From Planctomycetaceae bacterium (GTDB lineage: Bacteria > Planctomycetota > Planctomycetia > Pirellulales > Pirellulaceae): 64,000 bases of DNA. Below, piece by piece: positions 19,823 to 27,845 of the stretch. The translations under genes and the position numbers were made by a program. The notes beneath the pieces were generated by a model. That model was not told where the DNA came from. It did no database searches and saw only the letters and a program-made list of their open reading frames with translations. Within the stretch, counting starts at the first letter, position 1. Each line of letters opens with the position of its first letter. The stretch is taken from the NCBI GenBank assembly GCA_027487485.1, contig JAIYDN010000022.1:1-64000 (forward strand), given 5' to 3'.

Positions 19823-19900
19823 AAACTTAGGCTTCCAACATAACGCTGTCGCGAGTCTCACATAGACTCGCTTTCAGATGTTCAGCCACGTCATGTTTGG

Positions 19901-20341
19901 TTATTCTTCGATCGGAGCGTCCTTTTCGCCTCGTTCTTTTTTGACCAGCACCAAATCAAACGTCTGTGGATCTTGTGACTTGATTTCCACTTCTTTAAGT
20001 ACCTTGCTGGCGTTGAGCGAGCAATTGCAAGGAGGACTTGTTTCGGATTTTCCCACACGAATAATGTGCTTTCCGAGAACTGCCCCATCCTTCTCTCCAT
20101 AAGTAGAAATCGTGTAAACGCCGTTTGCGTCTGTGAGCCCAAATCCTTGATCGCCTATCATCGCCGACTCACCAGTCCGAACAGGCTCGAAGTAGACAAT
20201 CGCGTTCGGTACAGCCTTTCCTTCGCAGGTGACAGTTCCGCTTGTTTTCGCAACGGGAAACGTATCTCGACCGGAGCACCCGGCGACAACGATGCAGAGG
20301 AATACCAAAATGACAATTCTATAACCGATCGGAAGCTGCAT
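19901..20341 (-). CDS. Transthyretin-like (carboxypeptidase-regulatory-like) lipoprotein
   Basis: 146 residues. An N-terminal signal ends in the lipobox VAGC, so the protein is lipid-anchored. The rest is a single transthyretin/CarboxypepD_reg-like beta-sandwich (SGTVTCEGKAVPNAIVYFEP, then GLTDANGVYTIST and GKHIIRVGK). Such small lipoproteins commonly sit beside DUF1559 genes in planctomycetes, as here. It follows the DUF1559 gene by 173 bases on the same strand. Confidence 0.85.
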   Translation of the reverse strand: MQLPIGYRIVILVFLCIVVAGCSGRDTFPVAKTSGTVTCEGKAVPNAIVYFEPVRTGESAMIGDQGFGLTDANGVYTISTYGEKDGAVLGKHIIRVGKSETSPPCNCSLNASKVLKEVEIKSQDPQTFDLVLVKKERGEKDAPIEE

Positions 20342-20514
20342 GATTTACGGCTCTTTCATTAAATACATTGTTATGTTGTCAAACTTTTCTCGAAGCAACT
20401 TAACAACCGCAAGTTGCTTCGGCGGTACGAAAACTACGATTGGAAGCGGAAAGGGTCAGGAACCCCCTATGGAAGCGCCCGACCCTTAAAAATCAACAGA
20501 TGCAAATCAGACAG

Positions 20515-21540
20515 TTATTGCCACTCTCCCAATGGCAATCCGTCACTGATGTCATGCATGGTTGTGTAGGTCGCATTGGAAATGCTTTGGCTAATGAAGT
20601 GAACGGAACCGTCTCCAAAGCAGAATTGCGCCCCACCAGTGTGATAACTTGCTGCCGAGTCATCATTGATCGCTTCGAACCAGTTGTTGGGAGTAGTCGC
20701 GGCGTTGATCGGAGCACTAAATCGTCCGTTGGTACGAACACTCTCGTCGTCGCCAGGCGATACCATCCAAACTGGCCAATCCTGAAATGCTCCCGGTGCA
20801 GCGGGCGTAGCCGATCCTCCCCATTTGACTGGTGTACTTCCAGTTACAATGCTCGATTCGCAAAGCATTACAGTATTGCTCAATCCGTCCGTCACGTCTG
20901 CGAGTCTACGCCCGGTACCCGAACTTTCCCAAGTTTTGTGCATCATGCCGAAGTCTCCGCGTTCTGATCCGCCTGCAGTCTTGTAATCTGTCGTAGCGTA
21001 CCCAATAGACCAAACGATCGCCGGTGCGGTTGCAGCCGTTGCTCCGGGAATTGTCCACGTTGCTGGCACGATCTGCGGCAACGCCGAGGATGGGCACTTT
21101 GTGAATGGAAGAATGGTTGCTCCGCCGGGAATGACCGCACCAGTAGCAGGCGAACCGTTCGCAACCCAAAACAATTCGGCAGCACCAGGAGTGCCAAGCG
21201 GAAATTGCGTGAATTGGGTCAACTGACTGTAAAGGTTGTTTTGCTCGACATACGGCAAAATGCTAACTTGCCAAGTGTAACCGTCGTCGTCGTAGGCAGA
21301 TGGTTGCCCTAGTTGTCGGTTGGAGGTCCATGCTGCAGGAGGAATACGTTTGAAAGCGCTTTCGTAATTATGAATAGCCAATCCATACTGCTTCATATTG
21401 TTGGAGCATTGCATCCGACGAGCTGCTTCGCGAGCTGCTTGTACGGCAGGCAAAAGCAGTCCAACCAATATCCCAATAATCGCAATTACAACTAGCAGTT
21501 CCACCAAGGTGAAACCCAATTTCATCTTGACCTTCGTCAT
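20515..21540 (-). CDS. DUF1559 protein with prepilin-type N-terminus
   Basis: 341 residues. The N-terminus GFTLVELLVVIAIIGILVGL is a type IV prepilin/pseudopilin cleavage-methylation site plus hydrophobic helix, followed by LLPAVQAAREAARRMQCSNN. The globular part carries the DUF1559 hallmarks, including the C-terminal SAASYHTGGAQFCFGDGSVH. This family is greatly expanded in planctomycetes; members are probably envelope pseudopilin-like proteins of unknown role. Confidence 0.95.
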   Translation of the reverse strand: MTKVKMKLGFTLVELLVVIAIIGILVGLLLPAVQAAREAARRMQCSNNMKQYGLAIHNYESAFKRIPPAAWTSNRQLGQPSAYDDDGYTWQVSILPYVEQNNLYSQLTQFTQFPLGTPGAAELFWVANGSPATGAVIPGGATILPFTKCPSSALPQIVPATWTIPGATAATAPAIVWSIGYATTDYKTAGGSERGDFGMMHKTWESSGTGRRLADVTDGLSNTVMLCESSIVTGSTPVKWGGSATPAAPGAFQDWPVWMVSPGDDESVRTNGRFSAPINAATTPNNWFEAINDDSAASYHTGGAQFCFGDGSVHFISQSISNATYTTMHDISDGLPLGEWQ

Positions 21541-21782
21541 CTATTCAATCCCCCAAAAGAATGGAAAAATCCAAGTCGGCCCAGAACAAACGTGCTCCTT
21601 GCTTCTGACTTGCGAAACAGTGTATACGGACTTAACAGACCGACCACTTGTTTTCGGTTAATAGAACATGAAGATTAAGACCAGCCCTCAAGCTAGGTTT
21701 CATCAAAAATTAACAATGACCCGCTCACCTGAAAATCCAATCTCTGCAAGACTAGCGTTGCCTTGAGTCAATTCTTGTAATT

Positions 21783-23255
21783 GTGAGAGATCATCAAATC
21801 CGAGTTCCAGTCATTTTTGAAAAACTAGTTCACGATTCCGCTAAGCCGCTCGACAATGCCAGTGTGACTTTGTTCCGCGTCGTGTTTGGATTCGTTATGG
21901 CCAACTGGGCGTGGGATTACCTTTCGCTTGGGATTGTTAGGCGGATCTATGTCGAACCCGAGTTCCATTTCACGTACTACGGTTTCGATTGGGTACAACC
22001 TTGGTCTGGTAATGGAATGTATGTTCATTTCCTTGTTCTGATGGTTGCGTCGCTGTTCATTTGTGTTGGTTTTCTGTATCGCCTGAGCGCATTGATTCTG
22101 GCTATTGGATTCACTTACTTTTTCTTGCTAGAGCGGACCAACTACCAGAATCATTATTATTTGATTGTTCTCATTTCTTGGTGGTTGCCCTGGATGCCAC
22201 TGAATCGAAACGTGTCGGTTGATGCTTGGATTTGGCCTAAAATAAAGAGTAACTACACAGAGGCTTGGGTATTGTGGGTCATTCGATTTCATTTGGCGGT
22301 GCCATATTTCTTTGGCGGCATCGCGAAGATCACGCCGGACTGGCTACTTGGACAACCTATGTCCGAAATGGTGTTGTCGAAAGCTAACCTCCCGTTGATT
22401 GGACCTGTGCTAGCAACGGAGTACTTGGGTTTGTTTCTCTCTTGGTCCGGGTTGTTGTTCGATCTGACCATTGTTCCTCTGCTTATGTGGCGACGCTCGC
22501 GAGTCTGGGCGTGCGTTCTGTGCGCCATGTTTCATCTGATGAATGCAGTCATTTTCAACATTCATATCTTTCCTTGGTTTATGCTTGCTTCCACTCCGCT
22601 TTTTTTTGAGCCAGACTGGCCGAGAAGAATTCTTGGGGGAGCCAAGCTTGTCGAAGATCGGAGCGGTTCCCAAGGGAGTCGAAAACAAAGTTTGCTGAGG
22701 CCTTTGTTCGTAGGTTTCCTCGGATGTTACGTGACGTTTCACTGCCTTTGGCCCTTGCGCCATTTACTTTACAAGGGTGATGCCAGCTGGACCGAACAAG
22801 GGCACTACTTTGCGTGGCGTATGATGCTCCGGGGAAAAAAATCGGTTATGGGGTTTGCGATACAGGATCGAGTCACCGGAAAAGTTGTTGATGGAATGGT
22901 CGATCGCTTTGTTTGCAAGGAACAATCTGACAAGTTTGGACGCGATCCCGAAATGATTTTGCACTTCGCTCATTTTCTTGCAGACAAATACAAGAAAACA
23001 ACCGGCAAGCCTGCGTCTGTTTACGTTCTGGCTCTCGCGTCTTTGAACGGCCGCAAACCAGAACTGCTTGTCGATCCTAACGTTGACCTTGCTGAACAGC
23101 CTCGAGGATTTTACGACCGTTCCTGGATCATGCCTCAAAACGAGCCTCTTCGGCAGCCTGCATGGGACGTTCCAGTCGAGAAATGGAGAGAGTATGTTGA
23201 AATCCCTGAACTTCATTTCATGAAAAAGGACGCTTCTCAACCATCTCCAAAATAA
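21783..23255 (+). CDS. HTTM-domain membrane protein (VKGC-like)
   Basis: 490 residues from a GTG at 21783. About seven to eight hydrophobic helices in the first 300 residues match the HTTM domain shared with vitamin K-dependent gamma-carboxylase (TLFRVVFGFVMANWAWDY, ERTNYQNHYYLIVLISWWLP, WVIRFHLAVPYFFGGIAKI, MFHLMNAVIFNIHIFPWFML). The soluble tail (WTEQGHYFAWRMMLRGKKS) also fits. Bacterial members have no settled function. The gene is alone on its strand. Confidence 0.9.
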   Translation: MRDHQIRVPVIFEKLVHDSAKPLDNASVTLFRVVFGFVMANWAWDYLSLGIVRRIYVEPEFHFTYYGFDWVQPWSGNGMYVHFLVLMVASLFICVGFLYRLSALILAIGFTYFFLLERTNYQNHYYLIVLISWWLPWMPLNRNVSVDAWIWPKIKSNYTEAWVLWVIRFHLAVPYFFGGIAKITPDWLLGQPMSEMVLSKANLPLIGPVLATEYLGLFLSWSGLLFDLTIVPLLMWRRSRVWACVLCAMFHLMNAVIFNIHIFPWFMLASTPLFFEPDWPRRILGGAKLVEDRSGSQGSRKQSLLRPLFVGFLGCYVTFHCLWPLRHLLYKGDASWTEQGHYFAWRMMLRGKKSVMGFAIQDRVTGKVVDGMVDRFVCKEQSDKFGRDPEMILHFAHFLADKYKKTTGKPASVYVLALASLNGRKPELLVDPNVDLAEQPRGFYDRSWIMPQNEPLRQPAWDVPVEKWREYVEIPELHFMKKDASQPSPK

Positions 23256-23369
23256 AATACGTACATCCTGCCGTGCTTCCCGAGATGGTATACGACTAAC
23301 GAGTTTGATTTGATCGATTTCAAAGCAAAGTTGATTAGTTGGGTTTTGGGTAATTTCTTAGATGATCGA

Positions 23370-23722
23370 TTTATGTGATTTTAGCTTCGTTGTTGTTGTC
23401 TATTTATGCTATTTGCAACCAATGGCAATGCCTTTGCTGAAGATTGGAAACAGTTTCATGGCCCCGGCAGCAACCGACTCATTGCACACGTGAGTATTCC
23501 TGAAAAATGGGACGACATCTCGCAAGCAAAGTGGAAGGTAACGGTCCTCGGCGAAGGAAGATGAGATCTTATCTTCGCTGGAGGGGTGCTCTATGCGGTT
23601 GGTCCCCGAGCAGATTCGACGGAATCCAAAAGCTCAACCACGGCGATTCGCTTGCCAACCGTTGGCGCGTCTGCGAAAACGATCTGGTCGATGCTCATCG
23701 ATGGGCAGATCGAACGTTCTAG
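23370..23722 (+). pseudogene. Decayed PQQ-type beta-propeller gene (5' fragment)
   Basis: Frames read together give a signal-peptide remnant (LASLLLSIYA), then after a frameshift AEDWKQFHGPGSNRLI, followed by IPEKWDDISQAKWKVTVLGEG, the typical start of planctomycete PQQ-like propeller proteins (W..F.GP....). A TGA follows at ~23560, then DLIFAGGVLYAVGP continues. The homology stops at the RNA element at 23723, so the rest of the gene is missing. Confidence 0.65.
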
Positions 23723-23912
23723 ACCAACGATCTAGCCTGATGTGAACCAGAACGGCTTCCGAGGGCTAGCTCGGAAGAGAACGGGAGGGTTCGACCGGAG
23801 TGATAGCTCCTGGGGAAGCGTTCATTGCCAGGAGGGTAGAAAACGCTTGCATCTAAAGAAATTCGACGCCTCGCCAAAAATCCATGTCATTTTTTGAGAA
23901 TCGTGTCAGACT
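23723..23912 (+). ncRNA. Candidate structured RNA, copy B
   Basis: Second copy of the element at 19633-19822. Hairpin 1: CTTCCGA (23756-23762) with TCGGAAG (23771-23777); relative to copy A a pair has changed on both strands. Hairpin 2: CTCCTGG (23807-23813) with CCAGGAG (23828-23834), again a 14-base loop. Pseudoknot: loop AAGCGTT (23816-23822) with AACGCTT (23842-23848), seven perfect pairs although the loop sequence differs from copy A. Hairpin 3 is weaker (CAAAAAT/ATTTTTTG). It ends about 40 bases before an ECF sigma gene and directly abuts a broken gene. Confidence 0.7.
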
Positions 23913-23951
23913 AGCCCGACAATTCGAGTTTAGTTCTGTAGAGACCCAATT

Positions 23952-24545
23952 ATGACCGAATTTCCAAACACAAAATCCTTACTGATAGCGAATATCCAGT
24001 CTCCCGAAAATCGGGAAGCCTGGGCCGAGTTCGTGCAGATCTATCGTCCGGTGATCTACCGAATGGCAAGGCGACGCGGAATGCAAGACGCCGATGCACA
24101 AGACCTGTCGCAGGACGTTTTGATGCGAATTTCCAAGTCGATCGAGACATGGGTACCGCAGGAGGGTGTACGTTTTCGGCACTGGTTGAGGAAGGTGGCA
24201 AGCAATGCGATCTTCACCGCCGTGACAAAGTCAAAGCCACTCGGAATCGTGAACGACTCGGCGGCCGAACAAATCCTTGCCGAAACACCCGAGACTTCTG
24301 CTGTCGCAAGCGAGTTGCAGGACGAGTGTCTCAGAGAACAATATCTTCGAGCCGCAGCCATTGTGAAGCAGGATGTCAGTCCCGCAACTTGGGCCGCGTT
24401 TGAACAAACAGTCATTCAAGGCCATTCTTGTGAAGACGCTGCGGAATCTCTTGGCAAATCCCTAGGCACCATTTACGCCGCTCGCAGTCGTATTCTCAAG
24501 CGGTTGCAAATCGAGGTTCAAAGATTAGGAGGCGATACGCGATGA
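23952..24545 (+). CDS. ECF-type sigma factor partnered with a Ser/Thr kinase
   Basis: 197 residues. Region 2 is seen in WAEFVQIYRPVIYRMARRRG, DAQDLSQDVLMRIS and RFRHWLRKVASNAIF; region 4 in CEDAAESLGKSLGTIYAARS. This is the planctomycete ECF group usually linked to eukaryotic-like kinases. The stop overlaps the kinase start (ATGA at 24542-24545), so the two are co-translated. Confidence 0.9.
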   Translation: MTEFPNTKSLLIANIQSPENREAWAEFVQIYRPVIYRMARRRGMQDADAQDLSQDVLMRISKSIETWVPQEGVRFRHWLRKVASNAIFTAVTKSKPLGIVNDSAAEQILAETPETSAVASELQDECLREQYLRAAAIVKQDVSPATWAAFEQTVIQGHSCEDAAESLGKSLGTIYAARSRILKRLQIEVQRLGGDTR

Positions 24546-26965
24546 ATTCCCCAGAACATGAATTACCTTCTGCTGGATGTGATCTTCAGCGAGTTCAGAA
24601 CTTTTTGAATTCAGATCACTATCATTTGGAAGATACCGACTTAATCGCGCATCTCGACAGGTGTCCAGAATGTCGGAAATATCTCGAAGCTCAGGCGGGC
24701 GATCCGCTGCGTTGGCAGCAGGCTCAAGACTTACTGCAAACCAACGAGTTCGACCATGCGAGCAGCGTTGAGTACTCGGCGGCGACCTGCTGTGGTATGG
24801 ACGCTAGTCAGACCTTTGCGGTTAAGGACGTGCTAGATTTGCTGGTCCCCTCTGAATTCCCGAACCATCTTGGACGGCTTGGTACTTATGAAGTGACAGG
24901 CGTTGTAGGTGTCGGAGGAATGGGCGTTGTTCTGAAAGCAATTGATCCGTCTTTGGACCGCGTTGTCGCGTTAAAGGTTATGAGTCCCCGGCTTGCAAAC
25001 AACGAGAATGCTCGCAAGCGATTTGCTCGCGAAGCCAAAGCCGCTGCGGCAGTGCTGCATCCTAACGTGATTCCAATTCACAGCGTTTCGAGTGGCTCAA
25101 CATTACCTTTCTTAGTGATGTCGTACATTCGTGGGGGATCATTGCAAAAGCGATTGGACCAAGAAGGAGCTCTGCCGCTTGTCGAAATCTTGCGAATTGG
25201 CTCTCAGATCGCAGCTGGTTTGGCAGCAGCTCACGAACAGGGCTTGATCCATCGCGACATCAAGCCTGAAAACATTCTGCTCGAAGAAGGTGTTGAACGC
25301 GTAACGATCACCGACTTCGGATTAGCTCGTTCGGTAGATGACAATACCATCACTCAGTTGGGTTCCATTGCCGGCACGCCCCAGTACATGTCTCCTGAAC
25401 AAGCTAGCGGCGAACAACTGGATCAACAAAGCGACTTGTTCAGTCTGGGAAGTTTGCTTTACGCACTGTGTACCGGTCGTCCTCCGTATCGTGACGACAC
25501 ATCGTATGGCGTGATGCGGAAGATCATCGATGAAGCGCCTACTCCCATTCAGAAACTGAGTCCAGAAACGCCAATCTGGCTGATCTCCATCGTAGAGCAG
25601 CTCATGGCCAAGAAAAAGGAAGACCGTTTCGCGTCCGCCAAAGAAGTTCACACTTTGTTGGATGCTTGCCTCAGTCACGTTCAGCAACCGTTGTCAAACC
25701 CAATCCCGTCCAAACTACTCAGCAAACAAACCTCAATAGCAAAGAAGAACCGAATGAAGATTATCGCTGGAATCGGCTTAGCCATGGTCGTGATGTTGTT
25801 AGGAATCGGTCAACTGCGATTCAATTACCTGAACTCCAAAACAATGGAGGATCATCATGTCTTCAAACCTTTGAGCGAACTCGATGGCTACATCGAGTCC
25901 ATGATGAACTCAAAGTACGAACCTATTTTCTTAACTCTTGCGGGCCTGGGAAAGGATGAAAATTACCTGTCCATTTTCCCAACCGATGGTGGTGTAACGA
26001 TAAGATATTCCGCATATGACACAAGCGACTATCTGAACAAACCCCAAGCCAAATACTTAACGCGTCTAACTGCTGCAGCGAACTCCATGTCGCTTCCAGT
26101 TCTTGAAAGGAATGATCTCAAAAGCGACGGCACGGTTAAGGGGATTAACTACGAACTTCGAATAGTAGGCAATCCAGAAACCATTGCGAGCTCCACCAAG
26201 AAGCTGCTCACCGAGATTTTTCAGATCAACCAATCTGCGATTTGTGGCTTTCGATACTTAAACATGCCAGGCAAATACTCTACTTCCAAAGGGCAAGAGC
26301 CTCGAAAGCTCTCCAAGGAGGAATTCATGCATGAGTTCGATAGCGAAAAGTATGTCTACATGGGCGAACAGGAGACTAATATTTTCCTGATCCCACGAGA
26401 TTTGGCTTTAGAAATGCCGGTCACCTTGGATTCAAAGATCCTCTACACCGATGTTCGCAAGCTAAATTCGGAAGAGCTCAAAAGGATCAGGTCTAGCATG
26501 TGTCTGGTCCAAGAATCGTCGTCCAACCAAGAAAAAAACGTCCCTGACGACAGTCCAGCGACGCCTACCGCTCACAGTGACGACTCCAACATTCTCGGCA
26601 CTTGGCGCGTCATCTTTTCGGAAGATAGCGGCAGGGCGGCACCGCTTGAAGCCCTGCAAGACATTCGCTTTGTGATTACGAAAGATAAGATGATTATGGA
26701 ATCGAAAGGTCGAAAACAGGAATCAACGTACAAGCTGAATCCGTCCACTTGGCCAAAGTCCATCGACCTAACCGAAGACGGCCGTACGAAACCAGGCATC
26801 TACGATCTGCAAGGTGACACGCTGCGAATCTGCACATCCGAAACCACCGATACTCGACCATCAGCCTTCATCTCACAACCGGACTCGGTCAACGACCTTG
26901 TCATCACGATGAAACGAATCAGTTCCGAGAAGCTACCAACGGAACCAACAACTCAAGTGGATTGA
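24542..26965 (+). CDS. Ser/Thr protein kinase with zinc anti-sigma-like head and TIGR03067 tail
   Basis: 807 residues. The N-terminus carries HLDRCPEC (His37, Cys41, Cys44), the HxxxCxxC pattern of zinc anti-sigma domains. The Hanks-type kinase domain spans ~115-385: glycine loop GVGGMGVV (123-130), Lys145 in ALKVM, HRDIKPEN with Asp239, DFG at 258-260. A membrane helix follows near 405-421, then an extracytoplasmic region and a C-terminal TIGR03067 domain (NILGTWRVIFSEDSG onward). The kinase probably senses outside conditions and controls the coupled sigma factor through phosphorylation or sequestration (inferred from fusion and coupling). Confidence 0.92.
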   Translation: MNSPEHELPSAGCDLQRVQNFLNSDHYHLEDTDLIAHLDRCPECRKYLEAQAGDPLRWQQAQDLLQTNEFDHASSVEYSAATCCGMDASQTFAVKDVLDLLVPSEFPNHLGRLGTYEVTGVVGVGGMGVVLKAIDPSLDRVVALKVMSPRLANNENARKRFAREAKAAAAVLHPNVIPIHSVSSGSTLPFLVMSYIRGGSLQKRLDQEGALPLVEILRIGSQIAAGLAAAHEQGLIHRDIKPENILLEEGVERVTITDFGLARSVDDNTITQLGSIAGTPQYMSPEQASGEQLDQQSDLFSLGSLLYALCTGRPPYRDDTSYGVMRKIIDEAPTPIQKLSPETPIWLISIVEQLMAKKKEDRFASAKEVHTLLDACLSHVQQPLSNPIPSKLLSKQTSIAKKNRMKIIAGIGLAMVVMLLGIGQLRFNYLNSKTMEDHHVFKPLSELDGYIESMMNSKYEPIFLTLAGLGKDENYLSIFPTDGGVTIRYSAYDTSDYLNKPQAKYLTRLTAAANSMSLPVLERNDLKSDGTVKGINYELRIVGNPETIASSTKKLLTEIFQINQSAICGFRYLNMPGKYSTSKGQEPRKLSKEEFMHEFDSEKYVYMGEQETNIFLIPRDLALEMPVTLDSKILYTDVRKLNSEELKRIRSSMCLVQESSSNQEKNVPDDSPATPTAHSDDSNILGTWRVIFSEDSGRAAPLEALQDIRFVITKDKMIMESKGRKQESTYKLNPSTWPKSIDLTEDGRTKPGIYDLQGDTLRICTSETTDTRPSAFISQPDSVNDLVITMKRISSEKLPTEPTTQVD

Positions 26966-27012
26966 GTTGAAAGGGAACCACGGACCGAATCGACCAGCGG
27001 CTCCCAGACCAA

Positions 27013-27103
27013 GACGCAAAACTAAAGAAGTTCCGTTGCGTCGCTCGGCCTCCAAACTACTCAAAGCAAGAAACGAAGGCGCGAGCCTCTAAGGTCTTGC
27101 TTT
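27013..27103. terminator. Two hairpins downstream of the kinase gene
   Basis: GACGCAA (27013-27019) pairs with TTGCGTC (27036-27042), with AACT/AGTT able to extend inside. AAAGCAAGA (27063-27071) pairs with TCTTGCTTT (27095-27103). There is no long T run, so intrinsic termination is uncertain. The remainder of the 26966-27464 gap holds no gene I can support. Confidence 0.4.
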
Positions 27104-27394
27104 AGCATGGTCAACGGAAGTCTACATTCCAACGGAGCGAGATGAGCTGTCAGTAACCCGAAAACTGCGATCGCTCAATAGCTCAAGGCCTTCTTCTGTT
27201 TGGACTGCCCATGCTTCCGGCCAAGACAAATCAGTCTCCTCGGAAGCAGAATGTGACAAGTATATTTGTAAGCCGGTTGTCGGAAACGAATGGAACAAAG
27301 CCATCGAATTGGTAAGGCATAACCAATCGCATTACCAATCGAGGGCTCAAGCTTCCACATTGTCGACTACTTGACGTAAATCAACTCAATGCAT

Positions 27395-27410
27395 ATCGTT
27401 GATCGACGAT
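27395..27410. promoter_or_regulatory. Candidate ArsR operator upstream of arsR
   Basis: ATCGTTGATCGACGAT: inverted half-sites ATCGT and ACGAT separated by six bases. The same arrangement, 14 of 16 bases identical by position apart from the spacer, recurs at 27830-27845 before arsM. It lies 55 bases before the arsR start. Binding by ArsR is inferred. Confidence 0.55.
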
Positions 27411-27464
27411 TGGTCGGAAAGCGTTTTGCCGATCACAAGTAGGCCTTTGCCGAAATTTCGCCCC

Positions 27465-27803
27465 ATGGACAAACGACCTCCCAAAAGCAACGCAAAATGC
27501 TGTGGCGAAGAAGTCACCTTGGCCCTACCTCAAGACCCCTCCGCTGAACAACTAGCTAAGCTGACTTGGGCAATCGCTCATCCGGCACGTGTACGAATCG
27601 TGCAGCTTTTGCTCAATCGCACATCTTGTGTGTGCGGTGAGATTGTCGATCAGATGCCTTTGGCCCAATCGACTGTTTCACAACACCTGAAGATCCTAAA
27701 AGAATCGGGTTTAGTTCAAGGTGAGATCGATGGGCCCCGTATTTGCTACTGCATCAATCAAAAGATGTTGAAGCAACTGAAGAAGCTCGTCGCTGATTTG
27801 TAG
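27465..27803 (+). CDS. arsR: ArsR-family arsenic-responsive repressor
   Basis: 112 residues from the ATG at 27465 (the frame is open to 27399 but overlaps the operator). A winged helix-turn-helix is clear (AIAHPARVRIVQLL, AQSTVSQHLKILKESGLV). The Cys-x-Cys in SCVCGEIVD matches the arsenite-binding site on the recognition helix of classical ArsR; an extra Cys pair (KCCGEE) sits at the N-terminus. Arsenite binding should release DNA. First gene of the arsenic cassette. Confidence 0.93.
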   Translation: MDKRPPKSNAKCCGEEVTLALPQDPSAEQLAKLTWAIAHPARVRIVQLLLNRTSCVCGEIVDQMPLAQSTVSQHLKILKESGLVQGEIDGPRICYCINQKMLKQLKKLVADL

Positions 27804-27829
27804 CCCTAGCCATTTTTTTTACCAAAATA

Positions 27830-27845
27830 ATCGTCATTCGACGAT
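27830..27845. promoter_or_regulatory. Candidate ArsR operator upstream of arsM
   Basis: ATCGTCATTCGACGAT has the same half-sites and spacing as 27395-27410. It overlaps the first possible arsM start codon at 27844, so repression here would block both transcription and, if that start is used, initiation; it also favours the in-frame ATG at 27868 as the real start. Confidence 0.55.

Noticed and set aside
27122-27304. 60-residue minus-strand frame before arsR
   Set aside because: No ribosome site, no recognisable motif, and an overlapping frame of similar quality exists.
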